Positions 36,140-42,645 of a stretch of 64,000 bases of DNA are shown piece after piece. Position numbers and translations under genes: made by a program. The notes beneath the pieces are model-generated. The model did not search any database and was not told the DNA's origin. It saw only the letters and a program-made list of their open reading frames with translations. Source of the DNA: CAWCAW01 sp963793645 (GTDB taxonomy: Bacteria > Actinomycetota > Acidimicrobiia > Acidimicrobiales > UBA8190); the NCBI GenBank assembly GCA_963793645.1, contig CAWCAW010000010.1:434001-498000 (forward strand), in the 5' to 3' direction. How positions within the stretch are numbered: the first letter of the stretch is position 1; every line of letters starts with the position of its first letter.

Positions 36140-36736
36140 TCACGCCGCTGGTGACAAGCCGAGAGTCCACCGAAGGACGGCGCGGGCCTTTGCCTCCAGC
36201 CAGATACCCGCTCGGTCACCCTCACGTCCCATCAGGTTGCGGACGCCAGCGGGCCGTTCCTCAATGACCCCGACGGCCAACTCCATCTTTTCTTGGTTGG
36301 CATTATGGGCAGCAAGGCAGACCAGGAGCTTGGCAATCCCGGTCCGGTGTCTCCCAGTAGCCCACACGGCCCAGCAGGGCCTGCACAACGGACCTGGGCG
36401 TGCGCCTCGGACCATGACTACCGGCACATTGTCCCCGCACGCCTCGCAATAACCAGTGCGTTCATGACTCTCGGACTCCCGGTTGTCGAGGGCGGCAAGC
36501 AGCCTTTCAATCGGGGTCAGGGGTTTGCCCTTCTTGCTATTGACCCGACGGCGCTCACCTACCTGTGCCTTCGTACAGCTCCGGCAGTACGGGGAGGGAC
36601 TGACCACGGCACTCCTGTGACTAAGGCCGTCCTCTGCCGTCCTCCACCGAGATTGCTTTCGCGTGTACCACTCTCCCCCGCCATGCTCCGGGTCCCACGT
36701 CTTGGTCTGCTGACAACCAGGGCAGCGCTTCGTCAC
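36140..36736 (-). CDS. zinc-cluster protein, endonuclease VII-like remnant motif (paralog 2)
   Basis: About 198 residues from the GTG at 36736 (frame open to 36922). Same layout as the gene at 35441: KRCPGCQQTKTWDPEHGGGE with WYTRK, then PYCRSC, CEAC and CRPC, followed by AAHN matching SEHN of paralog 1. The endonuclease VII-like block is more degenerate (VVMVRGARPGPLCRPCWAVW). The GTG start gives an N-terminus matching paralog 1 (MMRRQCAKC). The 3' ends are 21 bases apart. Confidence 0.6.
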   Translation of the reverse strand: MTKRCPGCQQTKTWDPEHGGGEWYTRKQSRWRTAEDGLSHRSAVVSPSPYCRSCTKAQVGERRRVNSKKGKPLTPIERLLAALDNRESESHERTGYCEACGDNVPVVMVRGARPGPLCRPCWAVWATGRHRTGIAKLLVCLAAHNANQEKMELAVGVIEERPAGVRNLMGREGDRAGIWLEAKARAVLRWTLGLSPAA

Positions 36737-36988
36737 AGCTTCTACTTTGTTCGTCACGACTGAGCTAGTGGGGGAATCGCACCAAGTGCCATTCTGACCA
36801 GCTGTTACGGACGATGAGAAGTGCGCACCTCTTTGCTGCTCTGCGTTCGCCCTAAGAACCAGAAACGTGCGCCGGAGAACCGAGCCAATGCCATCAGGTT
36901 CTCGTTGAAGTTGATGAAACACAACGATGTAATGCCCTACCCCATATCGCGGTGGTTCCTATGGAGGCATCACGGCGAGGTGAGGACG

Positions 36989-37105
36989 ATGACGCAGGGC
37001 AAAGAGGGACAGCGCGATAGCGGTGCGGAGGCCCGGACCACACGTCGCGATGCGACGGATTGGGACGCTGGCCCACTCACGCGCGGGAGCCTCAGTTTCC
37101 GATGA
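36989..37105 (+). CDS. small protein upstream of the excisionase-like gene
   Basis: A 38-residue highly charged peptide starting at an ATG with GAGGTGAGGACG upstream; its stop overlaps the next start (ATGA at 37102). It may serve mainly to couple translation of the following gene. No domain recognised. Confidence 0.4.
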   Translation: MTQGKEGQRDSGAEARTTRRDATDWDAGPLTRGSLSFR

Positions 37106-37359
37106 AGCGCTCTCAGCAGGGCATCACTTTCCCCTCTGCTCGGTCCAGGGCACCCAAACCCACCTCGGAGCCCGTCAAGGTCGGTGAGCGTCTGTACAAG
37201 TGCAAGGAAGCGGGAGAGGCAACCAACACGACTGAACGCTTCTGGCGCGGGCTCATTGAGCAACGCCGAGTGCGCCACACGAAACTGGGAAAGTTCGTAT
37301 TCATTCCCGAATCCGCCATCAACCAGCTTCTTGCTGAGGGCACCGTCGAGCCGATTTAG
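37102..37359 (+). CDS. excisionase-like helix-turn-helix protein
   Basis: An 85-residue protein with the winged-helix pattern of phage excisionases/MerR-like DNA binders: YKCKEAGEATNTTERFWRGL, then VRHTKLGKFVFIPESAINQLL. It converges on the integrase gene with overlapping 3' ends (37319-37359). Such proteins bend DNA at the att sites and steer the integrase towards excision. Confidence 0.7.
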   Translation: MKRSQQGITFPSARSRAPKPTSEPVKVGERLYKCKEAGEATNTTERFWRGLIEQRRVRHTKLGKFVFIPESAINQLLAEGTVEPI

Positions 37360-38494
37360 CTGCGTACCATTCGTCCATCTTCTCCTGCGCTGCCTTGGCT
37401 GAGGTACGGGTAGCGTGGGTGTAGCGAAGAACCATCTCGACGGCCTTATGACCGAACCACTCCTTCAACTCGGCCAGCTCTATTCCTGCCTCCACCATTT
37501 CGGTGATTGCGTGATGGCGCAGGTCGTGAATCACGAGGTCGGACGTGATGCGGTCGCCGTCTCGGAGAACCGCAACACCGGCTTTGACGGCGGCTGACTT
37601 GAAGTGGCGTGCCTCGAAGGAACGACGCAGTATTCCCCCTTTAGGACCAACGAAGAGCAGACCGTCCGACGATGCGTTCGGACAGTACGTGGCGATGTGG
37701 TGAGCCAACTCCTCCAGAAGTTCAGTGGGCACTGGTCTCGTCCTGGTGGCGGCCATCGTCTTACCTGTCCTCGTTCGGCGACCCGACCGACGGACGATTC
37801 TTACGTGACCACTTAACTCCTTGACCACCTCTTCGCCTACGGCAGCCTGTCGCTTCAGGAAGTCGATGTCGCAGATACGAAGTCCGATGGCTTCTCCCCA
37901 TCGACATCCGAGAAAGGCGAATACGAGAATGAGTGCCCTGTATCGCCTTGGAACCGCCGCAGCTAGGGCTTCAACCTCCTCATCAGAGACCTGAACAGGT
38001 ATGCGGCTGTCGTCGGGAGGCAGGGCGGGCTTCCGGGGAATAGGGGCGACGGGAATGATTTCGGCGTCCTCCGCAGCATTGAGGCACGCTCGAAGAGCCG
38101 AGAAATCCCGCTTCACAGTCTCGAACTTTCTGCTGCTACTTCTTGCCTTCAGTGCCTGCTGCACCATACGTCGTGTGATTTGTCCGAGTTCGAGCTGAAG
38201 GAGACTGGGGAAGGCCCTAATACCCTGCCGGTCGCGGTCCCTTGAGTCTTGGCCCTTACCTGGGTTGTCGAGCCACTCCTCCATCCACTTCTCAAGGGTG
38301 ATGGTCCCGGTATTGGTCTGAGTGCGTCGGCCACGCATGAGGTCGGCCTCGACCGTAAGCAAAAAGTTGTGGGCATCCACTTCCGTGGCGAACGTCATAG
38401 GCGCCATAACGCGCTCACCGTCTTGTCGCCACCGGGCTCGAAAGTTGCCGCTGGGAAGCTCGTCGATTGCTCCGAACGTGCGTCGTTGGGTCAT
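37319..38494 (-). CDS. int: phage-type tyrosine integrase of the tRNA-Val element
   Basis: A 391-residue integrase: N-terminal arm-binding domain (FRARWRQDGERVMAPMTFAT), core-binding helices (LEKWMEEWLDNPGKGQ, RRMVQQALKARS), and catalytic domain with Arg 198 (GCRWGEAIG), His 323 and Arg 326 (HDLRHHAIT), His 349 (FGHK) and Tyr 358 (LRYTHAT). The ATG at 38494 matches the family N-terminus; the frame is open 119 residues further without domain sequence. It lies next to the tRNA it targets, the standard arrangement for such elements. Confidence 0.93.
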   Translation of the reverse strand: MTQRRTFGAIDELPSGNFRARWRQDGERVMAPMTFATEVDAHNFLLTVEADLMRGRRTQTNTGTITLEKWMEEWLDNPGKGQDSRDRDRQGIRAFPSLLQLELGQITRRMVQQALKARSSSRKFETVKRDFSALRACLNAAEDAEIIPVAPIPRKPALPPDDSRIPVQVSDEEVEALAAAVPRRYRALILVFAFLGCRWGEAIGLRICDIDFLKRQAAVGEEVVKELSGHVRIVRRSGRRTRTGKTMAATRTRPVPTELLEELAHHIATYCPNASSDGLLFVGPKGGILRRSFEARHFKSAAVKAGVAVLRDGDRITSDLVIHDLRHHAITEMVEAGIELAELKEWFGHKAVEMVLRYTHATRTSAKAAQEKMDEWYAAKSARRCPQQEAG

Positions 38495-38514
38495 GACGTT
38501 CAACGTACATTCGT

Positions 38515-38536
38515 CGTGACCCAGTCGTGACCCAAG
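38515..38536. promoter_or_regulatory. putative integrase arm-binding repeats, right end
   Basis: Tandem CGTGACCCA (38515-38523) and CGTGACCCAAG (38526-38536), the same word as at the left end (17739-17761). A third, inverted TGACCCAA overlaps the integrase start codon (about 38487-38494), so integrase binding there could also repress its own gene. Confidence 0.6.
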
Positions 38537-38626
38537 CAACCGTAAAAGCCCAGGTCGAACCGACAACAAGCGGGAACAACCGGCAACGTGATTTAGCAGG
38601 ACTTTTATGGCATGACCTGCATTTTC

Positions 38627-40052
38627 GGCTCTTCGGATTTCAGCGGGGTCGACGGCGCTCATGTGACGACGATCGAGCCTAGGACCCGCCAATTCGGTTT
38701 GCCGGCATAGAGCAAGGCCCGTATCCGGTAGTTCTCGAAGTTGCGGAAGCCGAAGCCGATCCTCTTGATGCGCTTGATCAGGTTGTTGAGTGATTCGGTG
38801 GGGCCGTTGGACACCTTGGCCAGGTGGTAGTTGCACAGCTTGTCGAACCACTTCCGAATGGTCTTGCCGAGCTTTTGGATCTCAGGTGGCATGGCCTTCT
38901 TGGAGCAGTGTCGCTCGAGCTCGGCGAGCATGGTGCGGGCCTCGTAGGGATTGGACGCCTTGTAGAAGTCACGCAGGCGTTCTTTGATTCGGTAGGCAAT
39001 GGCGACCTCTGCATTGGGGTCGCCGAGAGCGAGCAGTGAGGCAAGACGCTCGGTGGCGCCGTGGTCGAGCTTCTCCTCGCCCATGAGCAGGGCTCGGCGG
39101 GCCCGATACAGCGGATCGTCGCGTCGGCCCCGGTGCCCGAGCTGCTCGGTTTGGACCCGGCGGCGGATGGCGTCGAGGCAGCGGTTGGCGAGCGAGACGG
39201 CGTGAAAAGGATCGACCACCTGTCGGGCTCTGGGCAGCATGACCGTGTACACCGCCGCGTAGGTCACCGACATGTCCAGGGCCCCGTAACAGATGCGCTC
39301 TTTCCAGGCCTGGGGCTGTTTGTCGATCCAGCCCGCCACGTCGTCGAATTTGCGGCTCGGGAGGATATCGATGATCTGATGGTTCTCGACGTCGGCGACC
39401 GTCGTGGCGTAGTTGGTGTGATGGTGTGAGCCCTGTCTGACGAACGATGTCTCATCGAGCCCTATGGCGGTGGTCTGGTTGAGACGTCTGCGATCGGCGG
39501 TCAAAAGGGCGCTGCCGTAGGTGGTGACAGCGTCGTTGACCGTGTGCCAGTCACAGTCGAGCTCACCGGCCACTTCAGAGACGGTCCGGCCACTGCCGAC
39601 CTGGACCGTGGCCCACTTGGCCGCCCTGGTCGTGAGCAGACAATTCTTGGCCGCGATGCGGTGATCGGATAACACCCAGGTCCGTCTCGGGCAGAGGGGA
39701 TTCGCACAGCGCATGCGGTGCTTCTTCCAGGCCAGTGCCATGGCTGTCCCGTAGACGGGAAGGTCGACGTAGTGCACCACCGGACGTTCTTTGACCTGGG
39801 CCCGTTCCCCGCAGCTCGGACATCGGACCCCGTCGATGACCTGCTCGATCATCAGCTCCACATTGGGCCCGTGGCGTTGGTAATGCAGGACCCGGACATC
39901 TTTGAGACCCACCAGGGCCTCAAGAATCTCGTTAGGGTGCGTGAAGACGAAGGTGCTTTTTGATTGTTGGCTCACACCTCAAGCTTGAAGCACCTTCGTC
40001 TAATTCAAGGTGGATCTCAGGAGAGCGGCTCCCCGCTGAAATCCGAAGAGCC
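38627..40052 (-). mobile_element. ISL3-family insertion sequence, complete (1426 bp)
   Basis: Perfect 22-bp terminal inverted repeats, GGCTCTTCGGATTTCAGCGG plus GG at 38627 and its complement ending at 40052. Flanked by the 8-bp duplication GCATTTTC (38619-38626 and 40053-40060). It separates the integrase gene from the attachment site. Its ends and transposase are related to but distinct from those of the copy at 15902-17355. Confidence 0.95.
38659..39975 (-). CDS. ISL3-family transposase
   Basis: An intact 438-residue transposase. N-terminal zinc finger (VRCPSCGERAQVKERPVVHY), second Cys pair CANPLCPR, DDE core with IGLDETSFV and GALDMSVTYAAVYTV, and the C-terminal block SNGPTESLNNLIKRIKRIGF with final LLYAGKPNWRVLGSIVVT. 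Because frame and ends are intact, this copy may still move. Confidence 0.93.
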   Translation of the reverse strand: MSQQSKSTFVFTHPNEILEALVGLKDVRVLHYQRHGPNVELMIEQVIDGVRCPSCGERAQVKERPVVHYVDLPVYGTAMALAWKKHRMRCANPLCPRRTWVLSDHRIAAKNCLLTTRAAKWATVQVGSGRTVSEVAGELDCDWHTVNDAVTTYGSALLTADRRRLNQTTAIGLDETSFVRQGSHHHTNYATTVADVENHQIIDILPSRKFDDVAGWIDKQPQAWKERICYGALDMSVTYAAVYTVMLPRARQVVDPFHAVSLANRCLDAIRRRVQTEQLGHRGRRDDPLYRARRALLMGEEKLDHGATERLASLLALGDPNAEVAIAYRIKERLRDFYKASNPYEARTMLAELERHCSKKAMPPEIQKLGKTIRKWFDKLCNYHLAKVSNGPTESLNNLIKRIKRIGFGFRNFENYRIRALLYAGKPNWRVLGSIVVT

Positions 40053-40064
40053 GCATTTTCCGAG

Positions 40065-40138
40065 TGGGCGCAGAGGGACTCGAACCCCCGACCTCAGCCG
40101 TGTGAAGGCTGCGCTCTAACCAGCTGAGCTATGCGCCC
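40065..40138 (-). tRNA. tRNA-Val (anticodon CAC)
   Basis: Folds fully: acceptor GGGCGCA/TGCGCCC, D arm GCTC-AGCTGGTTA-GAGC, anticodon arm CAGCC-TTCACAC-GGCTG (anticodon CAC, reading GUG), T arm GGGGG-TTCGAGT-CCCTC, discriminator A. CCA is not encoded. It is the integration target of the element; its 3' 58 bases are duplicated at 17656. Confidence 0.95.
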
Positions 40139-40238
40139 GGACCCAGCGATGGTAGCGGTCCGGACCCGACAGGCGTCACCCGCCACTGATCACCGGGCTG
40201 GTTCGACAGCGACACCGTGCACACGGCAACCTGGGCCG

Positions 40239-41117
40239 ATGTCCCCCGGCGACGTTCCCTCGCCCATAGACGGGGCCACCTTGGATCACGTCGCTGTAGC
40301 CGTAGAACGCTGGTCGGATGCCTGGCCCCGTTATGTCGGGCAACTCGGCGGCCGGTGGCACTCCGGTGGCCTGAACGCCGGATTCGGGCCGGCTCAACTC
40401 GGTTTCGCCAACGGAGCCAGATTGGAGCTCCTGCAACCCTGGCAACCCCAGGACAACCCCTTTCTCCGGCGCTTCCTCGACAGCAACGGGCCCGGGCCAC
40501 ATCACATGACGTTCAAGGTCGACGACATCGGCGCTGCCCTCAAAGCGGTCGCCGCCGAAGGCTTCAATCCCGTGGGCGTCGACTTGACCGACCCGGGCTG
40601 GAAGGAAGCCTTCCTCCATCCTCGCCAGGCCGGCGGCATCGTGGTCCAACTCGCCCAGGCAGAAGGTCAGTGGACCTCTCCCCCGCCCCAAGGCTTTCCC
40701 ACCCACCGGGCCGAGCCAGCGGCTTCCCTCCTGCACGTCGCGCACGTCGTGGCCGACATCCACCGGGGGCTGGCGCTGTTTCACGGGTTGCTCGGCGGCG
40801 TCATACACCGAAGCGGGCTCTCTCCGGACGGCTCGTGGACGTACGCCGAGCTGGCATGGCACGGGCCTCTTCGGGTCCGCTTGATCACCTCCGTTCCCGG
40901 TGTCGAAGGTCCCCTCCCCGCTTGGCTCGGCAAGCGGCCCGGGCGTGTCCGTCATCTGGCGTTTGCCCACGGCTCATCGGGTCGCATTCGGAGCGAGAAG
41001 GACGTATCAGCATTCCCCGAGCCCGGCCTCCTCGACGGAGAAGACGGTCAGATCATCGAACCGGAGCACAACCTGGGGACCCGGTTGGTGCTCCTCGACT
41101 CGCATCCCGACCCGTGA
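40239..41117 (+). CDS. VOC-family protein, two glyoxalase modules
   Basis: About 292 residues with two glyoxalase modules: DHVAVAVERWSDAWPRYVGQ in the first with the metal-type segment GPGPHHMTFKVDDI, and HVAHVVADIHRGLALFHGLL in the second. This is the pattern of methylmalonyl-CoA epimerase-like and dioxygenase-like VOC proteins. Substrate unknown. The frame is open upstream through the tRNA, so the ATG at 40239 is the sensible start. Confidence 0.8.
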   Translation: MSPGDVPSPIDGATLDHVAVAVERWSDAWPRYVGQLGGRWHSGGLNAGFGPAQLGFANGARLELLQPWQPQDNPFLRRFLDSNGPGPHHMTFKVDDIGAALKAVAAEGFNPVGVDLTDPGWKEAFLHPRQAGGIVVQLAQAEGQWTSPPPQGFPTHRAEPAASLLHVAHVVADIHRGLALFHGLLGGVIHRSGLSPDGSWTYAELAWHGPLRVRLITSVPGVEGPLPAWLGKRPGRVRHLAFAHGSSGRIRSEKDVSAFPEPGLLDGEDGQIIEPEHNLGTRLVLLDSHPDP

Positions 41118-41167
41118 ACATCTCGGGCGGCTCAGGTCAAGTGGAACCGGTGGGTAGCCTTTCGCCG

Positions 41168-41998
41168 ATGAGCGACGACAACGGCACCGACCAGACCAAC
41201 GGCGTCGCGCCCAAGTTGACCATTGGCCAGCGCCTCCTCACGTCGCTGCCGGAACTCCAACGCAAAGCGAAGGTTGTCGCCAAAGCCGACCCGGCGCCGG
41301 ACGCGTCCGATGACGACAGTGCCAGTGACAACGGCTCCGGGACCGGAGCAGACGGCACCGGGACCACGTCGTCGACCAAGACGCCGCCGCGTGGCAAGAC
41401 ATCAGGGCTGACCAAAGAGGAGCTCACCCACGCCATAAAGCGGATCGACGACCGCGAGCGCCTGTTAGCCATCTTGTCGGCGCCCATCGGCGTCGTCGTG
41501 GGCGCTCTGCTCACCGTTCTGGCCGTGCACTTCAACCCGCCTCTGCACCATAAGAACCACCTGACCTTCGTCACCATCGTCGTCTTCGAGGGTGGAGCTC
41601 GAGTGCTGCTCGCAGGCGTTGTTCTGGCGGCGGCGTACACGCGCCGGCGCTCGTTCGTCGGCTTCGCGTTGCTGTTCTTGGGCACGTCGCTGGGGCTCCC
41701 CTTCGCCCTGCCATTCTGGGCGCTCGGGGCGTGGCTGATCTGGCGCGTGTTCAAGTACCAACGGGAGCTGACCGCGTTAGGCGGAAGCGTGGCACGCCCG
41801 CGCAAGACCGCGGCGGGGCGAGACAGCACCCGGGGCAGTACCCGTGGCACGAACCGGCCGGCCACGCTGGCCGAGGCAAGGGCAGCCGGAGCGGCCCGCA
41901 GCCGGCGCAAGAAGCAGCTGCCGACGACTGGACCGCCGCCTTCGAAGCGCTACACGCCGCCGAGACCGACGCGCCCCAAGCCCCCGCCGCCGGCTTGA
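41168..41998 (+). CDS. hypothetical membrane protein with disordered ends
   Basis: A 276-residue protein. Residues 1-85 are Asp/Gly/Thr-rich and probably disordered, followed by a helix (LTKEELTHAIKRIDDRERLL) and three transmembrane segments (LAILSAPIGVVVGALLTVLA, RVLLAGVVLAAAYT, FVGFALLFLGTSLGLPFALP). The tail is basic and Pro-rich. Family unknown. Its 3' end overlaps the convergent tetR gene by 49 bases. Confidence 0.65.
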   Translation: MSDDNGTDQTNGVAPKLTIGQRLLTSLPELQRKAKVVAKADPAPDASDDDSASDNGSGTGADGTGTTSSTKTPPRGKTSGLTKEELTHAIKRIDDRERLLAILSAPIGVVVGALLTVLAVHFNPPLHHKNHLTFVTIVVFEGGARVLLAGVVLAAAYTRRRSFVGFALLFLGTSLGLPFALPFWALGAWLIWRVFKYQRELTALGGSVARPRKTAAGRDSTRGSTRGTNRPATLAEARAAGAARSRRKKQLPTTGPPPSKRYTPPRPTRPKPPPPA

Positions 41999-42621
41999 GA
42001 CGGATCGACAACCAGCGCCGAGCGAAGCAGTAGCAATATCTCCTGGCGCCGACGCACCAATGAACGCACCGACGGCTCCTCGCCGAGCGCACGAAGGACC
42101 TCGACCTCGGTGACGATGCCCACCACAGTGGAGTAGATGGCCAGAAGCAACAGGCGCGGCTCATGGCGTCGCATGTGCCCGGCATCCATCTCTGCTTCGA
42201 GGAACGATGAGGCTCGAGCCACCAGGGGATCGAGGGCGGCCATGAACCTCGTCGCCGCCGGCGGGCCGAGTCGTCCCATCTCTCGCACCAGCCCCAGCAA
42301 CTCCGGACGACGAGCCGCTAGCCGAAACACCGAACGCACGACGGCTTCGACCCGGACCCACCCGTCGCCGGCTCCGGCCAGGGCTTGCTCCAAAGCCTCC
42401 GTCAGCTCTTGGGCGGAACGGTCGATGATCGCCTCGAGCAGCACCTCTTTGGACGAGAACCAGTACAAGATGGACTGCTTGCGTACCCCCAGGCCTTCGG
42501 CCAGGGCGTCTAATGACGTGGCCTCGTAGCCACGAGAACCGAACGAGATCAGCGCGGCGTCGAGGATGCGGTCGGCCGTTCCCCCCGCCTCACGGCCCCG
42601 GCTGGTGGTCGACCGATTCAT
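41950..42621 (-). CDS. TetR-family repressor of the lipid operon
   Basis: A 223-residue TetR protein: helix-turn-helix ADRILDAALISFGSRGYEAT, SLDALAEGLGVRKQSILYWF, then an all-helical ligand domain. It is divergent from the acyl-CoA reductase gene, and a perfect palindrome abuts its start codon, so it very probably represses both itself and the operon. The ligand is likely a fatty acyl-CoA or fatty acid by context (inference). Confidence 0.9.
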   Translation of the reverse strand: MNRSTTSRGREAGGTADRILDAALISFGSRGYEATSLDALAEGLGVRKQSILYWFSSKEVLLEAIIDRSAQELTEALEQALAGAGDGWVRVEAVVRSVFRLAARRPELLGLVREMGRLGPPAATRFMAALDPLVARASSFLEAEMDAGHMRRHEPRLLLLAIYSTVVGIVTEVEVLRALGEEPSVRSLVRRRQEILLLLRSALVVDPSQAGGGGLGRVGLGGV

Positions 42622-42636
42622 CTACCATATGGTAGA
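42621..42636. promoter_or_regulatory. TetR operator palindrome TCTACCATATGGTAGA
   Basis: A perfect 16-bp palindrome placed exactly between the start codon of tetR (42621) and the GTG start of the reductase gene (42646). Size and position fit a TetR-family operator controlling both divergent transcripts. Confidence 0.75.
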
Positions 42637-42645
42637 CAGAAGATC

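Larger units (their letters stand above)
17656..40064. mobile_element. integrative element in tRNA-Val (about 22.4 kb)
   Basis: Bounded by a 58-bp perfect direct repeat (17656-17713 and 40064-40121) that is the 3' part of tRNA-Val(CAC). The complete tRNA is restored at the right end. A phage-type integrase gene lies at that end with a small helix-turn-helix (excisionase-like) gene convergent to it, and tandem GTGACCCA sites occur near both ends. No conjugation, capsid or terminase large-subunit genes were recognised, so transfer would need a helper or has been lost. Three insertion sequences lie inside. Confidence 0.88.

Noticed and set aside
35167..36225. 352-codon minus-strand frame across the iteron region and zinc-cluster gene
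   Set aside because: The opposite strand encodes the protein with CxxC pairs and a paralog; this frame has no recognisable sequence.
40217..41167. N-terminal extension of the 276-residue membrane protein
   Set aside because: The upstream frame overlaps the VOC gene, is Arg/Pro-rich noise, and an ATG at 41168 gives a sensible start.
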